A stretch of DNA of 64,000 bases from Clavulina sp. PMI_390 (GCA_015039315.1 WIDE01000054.1:154505-218504), one strand, 5' to 3'. Shown: positions 35,158-49,718, numbered from the stretch's first letter. Notes: generated by a model from the sequence alone, not told the origin. Numbers and translations are program-made.

Positions 35158-37835
35158 ATGTCCGAGTCCGCGTCTCTCAAACGCAAGCGCTCTCAATCAC
35201 AGTCGTCCGAGCAAGAGACATCGCCCTCCAAGACCGCTAACAGCGCTGGCATCGTCGTCAAAGATAAGGTTTGTGAAATATACCATCTGTTGTCCTGGCG
35301 TTCACCCAACACATTCCACAAAACAGAAGCAAAAAGCCTGTCTAAACTGCAGGCGTTCCAAGGTGGGCATTCCCCGCGATCTCCGGTGGGCGCCCGCTTG
35401 CTGACTCCTTCCCCTCCCCTACAGCTCAAGTGCGTTGTCAGCACCGAGGGTGCCGCCTGCGTTCGCTGCGCTACTCGCAAAGAGGAGTGCCGCTTCAAAA
35501 CACGCGCCCATGTATGTCGGTTCGCTTTGCTCCAGATACTTGCTGCTTCTGTGCTGATCTTTGCCTCCTTTTTGGAACATCCTGCTAGGACGACGAGTGG
35601 CAAGAGGCAACATCTAACCGCATAGATGATCTATCGCGCTCCGTGAGCTCCACTGCCTCCGTCCTGACCCTTCCATCGCTCTAATGACGCTCGCACAGGT
35701 TGAACAACTCAGCCAGTCCATGTCCCTTGTACTCCGTCACCTCAACCTTCCAGCCGACACTGCTCGTCCACCCCCCTCAGCTGCCAATAATTCATCTGCT
35801 CCCCATCACTCATCCCCATGGCTATCCCCTCCCCCCTCCTCTGCGGATCCGGCAGTCACCGCGACAGCATCCATGGCTTTCTCCCTCGATCATTCCAACG
35901 TGGATGGCGCGGAGGCCCTACTTGCTCAAACAGAGACTTCTGATGACTACTACCCCGTTGCATCTTCGTCTGCTCATCCTCAGGGCAATTCCCCTCCTGC
36001 TGCTGGTACTGGTCTCTACCACCTCCTAGACGACCTCATCAATACTGCTCCAATCAATCCATCCTCCACCGCCGCCGCCAAACATGGCGAAGGTCTTGGC
36101 GAGAGCGATCCCCGACCAGACATAATCAAAGCGGGAGTGGTGAACCTGACTGATGCCAACGTTCTGGTTGACCAGTAAGTGGTTCAGTTATTTAGCGGAG
36201 CTTCGCACCCTCACACAAATATTCAGCTTTCATGCACACCTTGCGCATCACTTGTTCGGGTTTCCCCTCCAAGTTGGTGCTTGGCCCTACCTTCCTGAAG
36301 GCAAGCCAACAATCACACCACTTATCTTGGGAGTCGCCTGTCTCGTTCCCGCCGAACGACTGCCCCATTACCATCACGTGTTCGATCTGCTGATGACTGA
36401 GCTTAATGAACCAATATTCAACGCTACCCCTGGTTACTCCAACTCGAACCGCCCGCCCACGACTACTGATCCTGACGCGGAGGCCGCCACTCTTGATGCA
36501 CCAGACCTTGATCTTGAACTAGGGATTGGTCCAGAGGAGATTACTGCTCTCTGTGTTGCGGCCACGTTCACATGTTCAGACAAATCTGACGCCATGGCGC
36601 GGACGGTGTTCGAGTGGACCCGGGGATACCTTAAGGTACGCTCCACCGCGTGATCTCCCGGGGCAATTAGGCGAATACGCCTTTGATTATTTTTCCTACC
36701 AGACTTTTAAGAACCCGCCACCTCATCCCTTGACTCTAGGCGAAGTTTGTGGGCTTCTGCCGCCGCGTCGGAATCTCACGTTCGAGAATTGGCTCCGGCT
36801 TTGGCTTTTCGCTTACGTCGGTCCTAGATATATATTGTCGTCCTGGAACTACTTCGCTAACTCGAACTTCTTTCGGCCAGATTGTCTATGCTCAACAGGC
36901 TCTACACCGCAACAGACGAGCCGCCGTATTTGATCCGCGGCCGTTTTGTTCTCTCCTATTTGACAACTTACAGTCAATCTCTCCTAGCGAGCAGTCTCGA
37001 GACCTTCAGCTCATCGGTCATGCCCGACTCTGCGCCATTTTCCAACGAGTTCAACATGCTCAAGGCGTGGCCGCATGGCGATACGGCACAACAGAAAGCG
37101 TACGCCCAAAATCTTATTGACACTTCCTCAAGTGACCCTGAAAGCTGCTTCCAATAGGTAATAGCAGCCTTTGATGGCTGGAATGCTGAGGTTAGCCAGT
37201 GGAAATCTGAACTGGATCGGTTCGAACTTCCTGGGCATGCAAAAATGCTGTTGACATGCTTTGGGCTGTTCGCAAGGGTTTACATTAACCAGGGTGGGCT
37301 GGAGGACCCTGCACTTGTTGATCACCCTCGACGATGGGGTAGGTTCAAGACTTCCTGATGGTGACCTTCCCGCTTAGTCCTCTGTTTTCATTAGTGTACG
37401 GTACAGCGGCTGCTCAGGCTGCTCATGACATGCTAGAGGTTGCCCAGCTTGAACCCATACGTTCCGAGCTGCCTTTAGGGCCGCCGATCATGATTCAGGT
37501 GAATTATTTGGCGGACTATACGCCATGTGGTATTGTGGTGTTGACTGAGCCGGCATCATAGATGGTGACGCTATCCGCTGCAGTCCTATTGAAGTCTTTA
37601 CGCCACTCGGTGCATATCGTCATGCCGACATTTCATGCAAGAAGTCAGTTTCGTTATCCTGGTAGCCGTCCCTTCACTAACGTCATGGCGTCGCATTGTA
37701 GTTTGTGACATGGTGGAGCGCGTTGCCGACCTCCTCAAGACAGATGCGGTTCCCCCTACCCATGTCTCTCGGTCTGCGAGCATTGCCCTACGGCAAGCAG
37801 TTGCTCGCGTGAAAAACATTCCCGTTACGTCCTGA
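35158..37835 (+). CDS. Zn2Cys6 (fungal binuclear cluster) transcription factor
   Basis: The start MSESASLKRKRSQSQ leads into a basic stretch and the Zn2Cys6 cluster, which is split by an intron: KACLNCRRSK then LKCVVSTEGAACVRC and ATRKEECRF. The six cysteines have normal spacing (C-X2-C-X6-C, then C-X2-C-X6-C with an extended middle loop). A leucine-rich helix follows the linker (VEQLSQSMSLVLRHL), the usual dimerisation element. After a Ser/Pro-rich linker comes a conserved-looking helical region with HLFGFPLQVGAWPYLPEGKP, LVPAERLPHYHHVFDLL, RLYTATDEPPYLIRGRF and RFELPGHAKMLLTCFG. It occupies the place of the usual fungal regulatory domain, but I cannot assign it to a named regulator. At least nine introns; the last exon ends VKNIPVTS. 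Target genes are unknown; its neighbour is L-fuconate dehydratase. Confidence 0.82.
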
Positions 37836-37872
37836 TCTCATGGTTGGTGACCAGTTCGGAATGTATAAGTAT

Positions 37873-37887
37873 GTATGCAGTGCATAC
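37873..37887. repeat. 15-bp palindrome 3' of the Zn2Cys6 gene
   Basis: GTATGCA-G-TGCATAC is a perfect inverted repeat around one base, 38 bases after the stop codon. It is flanked by further GTATGT/ACATAC words. It could form a small hairpin in the 3' untranslated region or serve as a protein site; nothing in the sequence decides. Confidence 0.4.
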
Positions 37888-38149
37888 CTGCGTACATACT
37901 GGCGGATTCGTTGTATTCTATCTGCGTCGTTTCTCCTTAGCACAGCATGTGTATCAATATCTCCTCTCTGTATGGCTATTTTTGGTAATACGAAGCTCTT
38001 TGTTTGGCAATCATCCTCAGCCATACACACCGCTGTTCAGCGGATTATTCAAACCGTATTTCTCCGTAAAAGTACCGGCCTGGCATGAGTGCCCAAACGT
38101 CCCGGGGAGCGAAGGCAACAAATCGGCCCTTCAGCGGCAGCAGGCGGGC

Positions 38150-38171
38150 GGCGGGCCGGCAACGGCCCGCC
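38150..38171. promoter_or_regulatory. GC-rich palindrome with CCG-N4-CGG core upstream of L-fuconate dehydratase
   Basis: The arms GGCGGGCCG and CGGCCCGCC are perfect 9-base complements around GCAA. The core reads CCG-GCAA-CGG, an everted CCG pair spaced by four bases, which is the arrangement bound by yeast Leu3, a Zn2Cys6 factor. It lies about 90 bases before the start codon of the dehydratase gene and 315 bases after a Zn2Cys6 gene. In RNA it would form a stable hairpin with a GNRA loop. Regulatory function is inference. Confidence 0.45.
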
Positions 38172-38259
38172 AAACTTGGGTTCGTGGAGGTGGCCATAAA
38201 AGCAGAAACAAGCAACAGCGACATGGTTTCCGTCATCAGCCTCAGCTTTCCTCTCCTTT

Positions 38260-40453
38260 ATGGCGACGGTCACTCGATACGAAATCCATGGTTCGCCTTT
38301 CATACTGGTTACCTTTCTACAGGGTCTCAGATGCTCATCTGTGTGATCAGATGTCCGTTTCCCCACATCGCTCTCGGGCGATGGTACGGATGCAATGTAT
38401 TCATCCCTCTTCTGAGACTGAAGGAGCGCCTGCTAATGCATATCTAGGAATACCGAATGTGACTATTCGTCGGCATATGTCTCCATTTTTACTGAGGACG
38501 AATCATTGGTCGGATATGGACAGGTATATTGGCCCTGGTTTCCTCCAATACTCTGACACTAATAGATAACTTCTTCCATTTAGACATTCACTATTGGACG
38601 CGGGAACGACATTGTACGCGCTCGATTACAAACTCCTGATGCCATATTGACGCAGCATTTCCATAGGTCTGCTCAGCTATTGCTCAGGTAGTTGACCGTA
38701 TTGTTGGCAAGAAGCTAGAGGATATGTTTCAAGATATGGGGAAGCTATGGAGCTACTTGACTGCTGATCCACAGCTGCGATGGATCGGACCTGAAAAGGG
38801 TGTGATCCATATCGCCACTGGAGCGGTCAACAATGCTGTGTGGGATCTCTATGCCAAGTCTCGGAGGAAACCTTTGTGGAAGCTCATCGTTGACTTCACC
38901 CCGGAAGAGCTTGTTCGCTCTGTCGCCTTCCGGTATATCTCCGATGCCATCACTCCTGAGGAGGCCCTGGTCATGCTCAAGTCCAAAGAAGCCGGGAAAG
39001 CCCAACGAGAGGCGAATGTACGCGAGGATGGATACCCGGCATATGTAACATCTGCTGGGTGGATGGGTAAGTGATCATAACCTCCTCACTAATTCTGCAC
39101 AGATGAGAGAGGAGCGCTCTTTGGACATAGGTTACTCCGACGAAAAAGTAGCGCGACTAACTAAGGAGGCCGTGCAACAGGGCTTCAACCACTTCAAGAT
39201 GAAGGTTGGCGCCGACAAAGACTCGGATCTCCGCCGCGGCAAAATCATTCGGTCCGTGCATTATGATTTTTTTTTGATAATAATATATAACTGAATGATC
39301 GCTGCCTTAGCTCTATCATTGATGATCCTCAGTACCTTCCACCAAACCACATCCCGCCCGAACCTCAGACTTTAGTAGGAAAAAACGCTGGCCCAACTGG
39401 AAGTGTGTTTATGATCGATGCCAACCAGGTGTGAAATCGAGTCATATATATAGCGGAGGAGCTGCAGCTAATATCGTTCGCAGGTATGGGATGTGCCCCA
39501 AGCTATCGAATACGTCAAGGGTCTTGCAGAGCTTAAACCTTGGTGAGTTCTAACGTCTACTCACGGTGTCGACTTGTAGTCAATAACATGAATCCCAAGG
39601 TTCATTGAAGAACCTACGGCGCCCGACGACGTCTTAGGACACGCCGCGATCCGCAAAGCATTGAAACCATACGGCATCGGTGTCGCTACCGGAGAGCATT
39701 GCGCGAATCGCATTCTCTTCAAGCAGCTACTCCAGGCGGGTAAGAGAGTTCAATCACGCCTCAGGGTACAGTTTAACAGACACAAATCATAGAGGGTATC
39801 GACGTTGTCCAGATCGATTCGTGTCGGTTGGCTGGAGTGAGCGAAGTGCTTGCTGTACTCCTCATGGCGGCCAAGTGAGAGGCTACAGAGTATATGTTAC
39901 GATGCATACTTACCACCATTTTAGGTTCGGTGTTCCTGTGTGTCCCCATGCTGGTGGAGTCGGCCTCTGCGAAGTAAGTCAAGGTCTTCTTTCCATTTCG
40001 CACCCTGCGTTGAGACTTATTTTCTTGGGCAGTATGTGATCCACTTGAGGTATTAAATTCAGTTTTTTCTATTCTTGAAATATCGTTAAGCTAATCAAAT
40101 CTACTAGCCTGATTGATTATATCGCAATCTCTGGCACGAAAGAGACAAACGTGTTGGGTGAGCAACCCACGTTCATCTTCATGCCATTATGCCATCGCTT
40201 ATAAGCCATTTCCAGAGTATGTGGATCACCTCCATGAGCACTTTGTGTTCCCGTGCTCTATCAACTCTAAGGGACATTACAATGTTCCAGCAAACGCAAA
40301 TGAGGGTTACAGGTACGAGTTTATCTTTTCGATGGGGCCCAGAGAGATTGCTTATGACCCTAATATAGTATCGAGATGCACCCTTCGAGTATCGCGGAAT
40401 ACAAATTCCCTGACGGAACCTATTGGCAGAGTGTAAAGGCTCCAATGAAGTGA
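38260..40453 (+). CDS. L-fuconate dehydratase (enolase superfamily, ENOSF1-like)
   Basis: The enzyme removes water from L-fuconate to give 2-keto-3-deoxy-L-fuconate in sugar-acid catabolism. The spliced N-terminus is [20 protein letters not shown] followed by [27 protein letters not shown] and [11 protein letters not shown], as in the family. [23 protein letters not shown] and [20 protein letters not shown] are diagnostic of L-fuconate dehydratase. Catalytic parts are visible: the K-x-K pair in [10 protein letters not shown], metal ligands in [20 protein letters not shown] and [11 protein letters not shown], and the base histidine in [13 protein letters not shown]. Nine or so introns; the ATG at 38260 is required for the DVRFPTS exon to be in frame. 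Stop TGA at 40451-40453. No targeting peptide is seen, so a cytosolic site is likely. Confidence 0.92.
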
Positions 40454-40736
40454 ATGGAACTTGATGCGGAGGCGATGCATGTACCTAATGTCTCTTGCAA
40501 CCGATCCGTCCTGTTTCATATGCATATGTATATAAACTTGATGACCACGACGTAATGGTATGTATCATATGTAAGGAATTATGTGAACAATGGTGACAAG
40601 GGGACGTTTATGTGTGTTGCTGTTGTGATATTGGATTGCATATAAACAAGCACCGCAGGAATAGCTGAACACCCGCTCCTCCCAAACGCGTCTTCACCCC
40701 ACCAACTCTTCCGTATCCAAGCCGAATTACGAAGTC

Positions 40737-43257
<2,521 letters not shown>

Positions 43258-43382
43258 TCGTGTATTTTTACACAGTACACGATACCTCCACCCAGCAAAC
43301 GCTGTTGGTTCACAATTCATATGTACAGCCGTGACATCACATCTGTTTCACTTTGTTTTGTAATCGATTCCAAATACCTGCT

Positions 43383-45231
43383 ATGGATATCATTGATACT
43401 CAAGCTATGAACGAGATCATTCCCAACCTGTGGATCGGTGATATGTCTGCGGCAGTCGCCCAAGATATGCTCAATGCACATAGCATCAAATTCATCTTAT
43501 CTGCGATGAGGGGTCGGGTCAGGATCAATCCTGTATTGCTCTCTCATTCACGGTTTGCTTTAGTTTGGGATCCCTGACATACTAGTATTTGAGCAACCAG
43601 ATGATCAAAAAGCATCAAATCCCTCTGGATGACGTCCCAGAAGCAGATGTCCTAGAGCACATTGATGCATGCAATGCTCTGATTGAGGCGGCACTTCGCC
43701 GAGGCGAGGGCGTCCTTGTGCATTGCCAAGCAGGACAAAGTAAGGGGTTTTACTAAGTTTTAGCTACACGGAACTCACACTGGATAGCATAGGCCGTAGC
43801 GTCACTATCGTAGCGGCGTTTTTGATGCATTCAAGGAATCTAAGCCGTGATGAAGCACTCGATTTGATCCGTCAAGCTCGTCCTTCCATTGGGTCTGTGA
43901 TCCAGTGCATTTGAGTACCATTCTAGCGGCTGACTTCTCCTCCTTTTTGCACAGTCCAAACGAGGGGTTCATGCGCCAGCTCGACATTTATCACAAATCT
44001 AAATTCACGATCAGCAAGAAAGACAAGCACATTCGCGAATTCTATATGGAAAAAGCTGTGCAGGAAGTCTTGAGTGAGCGAGTTTCTACATCTTTCGGCT
44101 ACATCAAAGCTCACCCCATAATTGAAATCCAGATGGGGATGGTTCTGAGCTCAGCACTGAAATGTTCGCCAAGTTTCCCCAGACTCCTGGCTCTTCAACT
44201 CCAAACACCCCAGGGACCCTCCATCGCCGAATAAGATGCAAAATGTGTCGGTACGCTCATTTCGCTCTCTGAGCTGCACCCAAGTTCATCGAGCCTTCAG
44301 GAGGGATCTGGCAGCAAGGGAGCACATGATGGATCACGGTCAACTTTCTCCTCCGACGCCGGCTTCTCTTTCTCGGTCTTCATCCCTCGGAGAATCAGGA
44401 CTAGGCAGCAAAAGCAGCGTTCTAGCTGGTTTGAAGATGAGTAAGCTTGAGACCGATGGGGGTGAGGTAGAGGCTGCCTCGCCTCGCAGACTTTCACTGT
44501 CTGGTAACATATCGGGGACTCTAAGAATGACTACAATAAGCCCTGAGGGTTCTTCCGGCTCCAAGAATAACTCTCGTCACCCCTCTGTATCTGCTGATGT
44601 CGGTGGTCATACCAATATTCTGATCAAAGATCACAACCCAGCCGATGACTCAGCTATTGCGGACTCTGATGACGACAGCCCCGATCTAGCCAGATCTATC
44701 ACAGCATCGGAAACCCAAAGGGTCTCCACAGAACCTCTCCCTCCAACCCCCATCCTGCTTTCACCGAGCGAAATATCAGCCCAGCTCCCAACATCTTTGG
44801 CTGACCTTCGGCGCTCATCTCTTGTAGCAGCTTTGAGAGCTTCTGAAGGCCAATCCTTCCGTCGCACAAATTCCCAGACTAGAGCCCACCCACAGCCTCT
44901 TTTGCTTAATCCAGCGTGTTCAGGCTATTTCCTGGAGCCCGTAAGAACAATCTCTTTTGAGCTTGATATTATACAAGCTCTGATATTGCTTTGGCCGTAC
45001 TAGATGAGTTGGATGGACAGTTTTTTACAAAACGGGGAGATGTCTGGGAAAATCATATGCCCAAATGATCGGTGTCGTTCCAAACTGGGGAACTTTGATT
45101 GGGCCGGAGTAGCCTGCGGCTGTAAAGAATGGGTTACACCAGTGAGTTCGGGCTTTGACCTTAGAGTCCAATAGTAACCCCCATTTTAGGGATTCTGCAT
45201 CGCGCGAGCCAAAGTTGATGAAACAATCTAA
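43383..45231 (+). CDS. YVH1: Dual-specificity phosphatase Yvh1 (60S maturation factor)
   Basis: Yvh1 releases Mrt4 from pre-60S ribosomes through its C-terminal zinc domain and also has phosphatase activity. The start is MDIIDTQAMNEIIPNLWIGD. The active site is VHCQAGQSRS after removal of an intron, a complete HCxxGxxRS motif. The first half of the zinc domain reads IRCKMCRRDLAAREHMMDHG (44225-44340). The second half, NPACSGYFLEPMSWMDSF, CPNDRCRSKLGNFDWAGVAC and GCKEWVTPGFCIARAKVDE, ends at TAA 45229-45231. Between the halves lie about 190 serine-rich residues, far more than the roughly 30 in yeast Yvh1. Introns fall in the phosphatase domain (four), within CKMCR/RDLAA, after FLEP and after KEWVTP. 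Confidence 0.9.
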
Positions 45232-45691
45232 ACCGCTGACTTCGTTGTGGGCCCTATTCGGTGCTTCTTGACGTTCTAGCTGGACGTAGAACCTGGTTAG
45301 ACTTTTATTGCAGCGTTTGCTAGAACAAGCTGATAGGGCGAAACGCAGGGAGCGCATGCATCCCTCCAGAACGATGCGTCTCGAGCACCCGAACCATGTG
45401 ACTCAGTCAAAGGTGGGCAGTAAGACAGCCGACAGTACCCCCCTTCCATTGACTTGCAAAGAGGTTTCATTGTAATTGGCGCCTTCGTATGTTCTCTTGC
45501 AATCAGTAATGATAGAATCGCTCCCCTTGATGCGGACGCTTTGTGAGATTTATGGCCACTGAATGTTTTGAACAAGGAACGGACAACAAGAAAGGATAAA
45601 GGAGGTTCACATTTCATCAGAACCGGGCAGAATGGACATCTAAATCGAGGTGCGAACACGCACTATGCCGTGGAGGCCTAGCACTGGATGA
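45232..45691. other. Convergent intergenic region of YVH1 and BUD13
   Basis: The 460 bases between two stop codons should hold both terminators. An open minus-strand frame here (45297-45659) shows no known domain. Confidence 0.5.
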
Positions 45692-46782
45692 TTACATGTC
45701 TTCTGAACGCCATTGATAGCCTTCTAGGTCAGACCGGGATCGCTCATTAGACCGCTGGAACAACTTGCTCTCAAACCCATTGCTACGATCTATTCACGAA
45801 GGGGATTAAGTAAGTTCGTTGGGCATGAGGATTCTTGCCAACTCACCTACACCATCCCAGCGATAACCCGGTTTGATTCCATATCTATTTGGCGGCGGAG
45901 GAGGTCCTGAATATTCAGGTTTACGAGGAGTTTTTGTTTTCGGATTCTTGCAATATTACATTTTGTTGAAGAATAAGAACGGCAATGAATTACGCTGATA
46001 TTTCGCACTTACAGAAAGAAATGATGCAGCTGGGTCGTTCCATCGCGACTCCTGTTTCTGGATGCTGTTGAGCTCCACGTCATCGGCGTACCTTCAAATA
46101 TTATTTAGAATAGTTCGAATGGAAAGGGAGAGAGTTGAGAGGACCTTGCGACATCTCGAGTCTTCTCAAGTTCGAGTTCACGAAGACGATGCTGTTGCTC
46201 CTGTCTTTGCACGAGGCCTTTACCCCACTCCATTTTCTGGGCCTCACGCTCTTCTTCTAAGCGTTTTTCGCGCGCAGCTGCAGCCTTTTCAGCCTTGGTG
46301 TCGATCTTTCGTCCGGATGAATCGCGATAGACCGTTTCCTCCTGTTTCGTGTCACTTGGTCTGCTTTGGTTCACTGGGCCACGCATCCTAGCAAGATCTT
46401 CTTTCCCTAGAATGCCACCCTTTGGTTGGTCGCTTTGGTTAACAACTAAAGGTTGCTCATCTGCAGGCGGTGTTGGCTGCCGAACGGTAGCCCATCCACT
46501 ACCATCATGGGGGTCTTGCCGCTTTTTGAAGCTTCGATCGGAAGCAACAACAACAGCACCATTCATTACTACAGTGTCTTCGTCTTCCTCGTTATTTTCA
46601 AGTGCAGGGCCAGACCAAGAAGGGTCGTCGTCACGTAATAGGAGAGCGGAAGCGGAGGCAGAAGAAGGCTTGGTCTTCGACTTTGACTTCTTTTTAGGAG
46701 GATGCAGTGTCGATTTGGCAAGGATCGCGTCCGCCTTCGGCCCAGACATGTATTTGGCAGCAAGATACTGTTGATGCGCCAT
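45692..46782 (-). CDS. BUD13: Pre-mRNA-splicing factor Bud13 (Cwc26), RES complex
   Basis: Bud13 forms the RES complex with Snu17 and Pml1, helps splicing and retains unspliced RNA in the nucleus. The start ATG at 46780-46782 gives [21 protein letters not shown], which matches the usual Bud13 N-terminus ([14 protein letters not shown]), so a longer upstream frame is not used. The protein continues with a lysine-rich part, [10 protein letters not shown] and [14 protein letters not shown]. The conserved C-terminal block is [54 protein letters not shown] and [20 protein letters not shown]. The tail is [20 protein letters not shown] ending RSEDM. Three introns cut the C-terminal block. It shares a 118-base divergent promoter with the sulfurtransferase gene. 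Confidence 0.93.
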
Positions 46783-46900
46783 TGCAAGCCGCTGTATTAT
46801 AGAGGTGTTGAAGCAGGAGGATGAGGTGTGACTGGAACTTGTCACGTCGTCCTCCCACGGCTTCCTCCAGCTTCTGTCAATGTTTCCCTCTGCCCGAGCT
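46783..46900. promoter_or_regulatory. 118-bp bidirectional promoter of BUD13 and the sulfurtransferase gene
   Basis: Two head-to-head start codons are only 118 bases apart, so both promoters must share this interval. It contains GTGACTGGAACTTGTCACGTCG-like sequence with a TCACG word, but I can assign no factor. Confidence 0.6.
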
Positions 46901-48278
46901 ATGACAGCCAAGGTCCCGCTTGTCCTGGAATTGAATCAATATGCCCGACTTCAAAGCTCAACTGTGGTGCCTATCGATGTGTCCTGGCACATGCCCGCCG
47001 CAAATCGAGCACCACTGAAGGACTACTATGCTGCTCGACTCCCAAGGGCACGATTCTTAGATCTGGATGAAATGGCGAATCACGAGCACCCTCTCGCACT
47101 TCCTCACATGCTACCTAGCCCCAATGTTTTTGCTCAAACATGTCGTAGGCCGGCTCTTTCCAGCTTGCAGCCTACCATGTCCTTATCCTTTCTTTTTAGA
47201 AAAACTTGGTATCACGAGGGAATCACATGTGGTATTGTACGTTGCGATGCTGGCGATGATACTATATTCCATACGTGCTAACTCCATAGTCCCCAGCTAC
47301 GATTCGGTTGGCGTATTCTCTGCACCACGGGCTTTGTTCACATTCAAGGTTTGTTTTTGATATATGCAGGTTCTGAAGATTTTCTGATCACAACTCAATG
47401 CTATAGGTATGTTCCGATCAGGCCGCTGTGCTGGTGAAGGGCTAACGAAAATACAGGCGTTTGGACATGAGCGAGCTTCTATCTTAAACGGCGGTCTTCC
47501 TGCATGGCAGCTTGCTGGCTATCCGATCGAGGAGGGTGAATCCTCCGTATCTGCAATCATTCCAGTGAGCCTCATAGACTCTCAAGATATACTGTCGCTG
47601 CACTAACATCATTCTGACAAGCAGACGGACTATCTCGTCCCCGGTGATCTCACCAGCCAAAGTATGGTGCGGAGTAAGTTGTCTCCGCTCGTTCCTCCTG
47701 CCGTACCCTTTATGTTTTGTGATAGCGTATGAGGAAATTGCCGAGAACGCAAAATCCTCTCCGTTCGATAATGACGAGACTGCTCTGGTGCTTGATGCTA
47801 GAGCACCTGGAAGGTCAGCCTATCAAGCTAGAAAGGGTTCTCAACACAGTTTGAGCATGCTATATCGTGTAGGTTTAATGGAACTTCACCGGAGCCACGA
47901 CCAGGCCTTCCTTCGGGGCACATCCCTCACTCGTACTCTGTTCCGTTCAACACGCTTCTCACCGACCATCAATATCCATCTGCAAGTTTCACGACCCTCA
48001 AAGATTCGGAACAACTGCGTGAAATACTCGGAACCGCGCTATTAGCCAATGGAAGGCTTAATGACCCGTTCGCGCGCAAGATAGTCACAACCTGTGGCTC
48101 GGGAATGACGGCCGCAATCATATGGCTTGCTTTACAACAAATTGGCGTAGAATCCGCGCTTTATGACGAAGTAAGCAATATCAGTATCTACGGCAGAGAT
48201 TGACTCTGATATACTAGCTTTTAGTCCTGGATGGGTTACGCTGCTCGCTCATCATCCATTATTGAACGTGATGAATGA
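46901..48278 (+). CDS. TUM1: Two-domain sulfurtransferase (thiosulfate/3-mercaptopyruvate type, Tum1-like)
   Basis: The product has two rhodanese domains. The first (MTAKVPLVLELNQYARL ... VVPIDVSWHMP ... ARLPRARFLDLDEMANHEHP ... LGITRESHVVLYDSVGVFSAPR) is the inactive one. The second ends with the catalytic loop TTCGSGMTAAIIWLAL, with the cysteine that carries the persulfide. CGSG is typical of mercaptopyruvate sulfurtransferases, whereas thiosulfate rhodaneses have CRKG. In yeast Tum1 feeds sulfur into tRNA thiolation via Uba4. The final exon is SWMGYAARSSSIIERDE, with stop TGA at 48276-48278. Six or so introns break the gene. Convergent eIF4E starts its own 3' end 64 bases further on. Confidence 0.9.
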
Positions 48279-48342
48279 TAAAAAAACTGTGATACAAAAT
48301 TACATGCTGTGACATCCATACGAGTTTGTACCTCAATTAGAA

Positions 48343-49461
48343 TCAGAGGGTCCACTTTTTACCAGCTTTCGGCTTCCGCTCGCTGTCTTTGTGGCTGATA
48401 AACTCTACATCAGTCGACATTGGACCAGCCAGTCGAGCGTTCTCAGCAAAACCCAGAACAAATGTTTTGAAGTGCCTCCCAATTGCTTCAATTCGTTTCA
48501 TGAGCACCTCCCCTTGTTCGCTAGGAGGAGCATCGGCGGAGGGTTCCGGGATCGAGTTTGGCGAGGCAGCCAACCGCGTCCATATCGACAAACGGTAAAA
48601 TGTGGGTCTTGCGGAGACAATTACTCCGGTGATAATGGACTGAGGCGGTATTTGGCCTGCCTGTGTAGCTTCAGAAAGGGCGGGATCGTACGTCTCGCCT
48701 ATCGCGGCGAGCATCTGAAACACTTGTTAGGGAGAAGGTTAAAACAACAAAGGACAAGCTTACTGTATGGAGCCACATCTGGTTGATCTTATCTCTGGTT
48801 TTATCTCGAGGCAGTTGAATGCTCCATTTTCCGCCATCCTTATTGGCAGCATCCTCCCAAGCTGGGATGATACCTTCCTATATACGAACATTAGCTGCTG
48901 AGACTAACCTATCGAGTAGATAGCTAACCTTAAAAAGATAGTAATTAGCCTTTTGGCCAAGGTTTGACGGTGGCAGAATATTATTGTGAACGCTGACAGA
49001 GGGCGAGTGAGTATTGATTCGGAGTTGGCAGAGACCCGCTCACCCCCAAAATTCTTCGACACTATCCAACGTCACCACTTTCTTGATATCGTCCATCCAG
49101 CCTTGTGCTGCTGTGGACGGTGTGGCGGGTACGGCTGTGCTCGGTGTGGATGGCGCTCCTGACGACTTGCCTTTCGTGCTCGGAGAGTCGAACCAGAGTG
49201 TCCACGAGGAATACAACGGGTGCTGAGGAGGAATCTCTCAGATCATATGCTGCAGTGTATATTTTGAGATCATCTCACTTTGACGTTGAAGGATTTTGGA
49301 TCGTCGAAGACCGTCCGGTCTACGTCTCCAGGCGGAGGGGAAGTAAGCTCGAGAACTTGTTCCTCGTCATCTCCATTTTCAACCTGCTCGGTGGGGCGGA
49401 GATCGGTCGTATCCGTGGTCTGATTGTCTGATTGATCCTTTGGAGGTGTAGTGCCCGACAT
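48343..49461 (-). CDS. CDC33: Translation initiation factor eIF4E (cap-binding protein)
   Basis: eIF4E binds the m7G cap of mRNA and recruits eIF4G. The start is MSGTTPPKDQSDNQTTD with an acidic N-terminal tail. The core has HPLYSSWTLWFDSP, WMDDIKKVVTLDSVEEFWG, NNILPPSNLGQKANYYLFKEG, PAWEDAANKDGGKWSIQLP and RDKINQMWLHTMLAAIGE. The two tryptophans that sandwich the cap are therefore the W of GWMDD and the W of AWED. Between WFD and GWMDD there is a low-complexity stretch of about 25 residues rich in Ser, Thr, Pro and Ala that yeast and human eIF4E lack. The C-terminal part is longer than usual as well (PSADAPPSEQGEVLMKRIEA). Introns are visible after FNVK, after EEFWG, after FKEG and after WLHT. 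Stop TGA at 48343-48345. Confidence 0.92.
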
Positions 49462-49718
49462 GAGAGGGATCAAAAATCTTTGCGTGACAGTGTAAAACCA
49501 AGGCAGTTAGGGAATGCGTGACGTCGGAGGGTCACATTCGGCAACGCATCGGGATTGTGTCATTCCTTCCTTCCTTTTTTTCACTCACCAAATCGCTGAG
49601 ACCGTGGTACTTTGGAAGTTTCTGCCATCTGCGGAACTTGTGCACCGGCAGCTCCCCTCTGTTCACTGGGAGGCTTGCCAGTATATCTGCTTTCCGTCTT
49701 CTCTTCTTCCCAGCGCAC

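Noticed and set aside
45399..45409. Perfect palindrome TGACTCAGTCA resembling a Gcn4/AP-1 site
   Set aside because: It lies between two convergent stop codons, where a promoter site is not expected; one 11-base palindrome can occur by chance.
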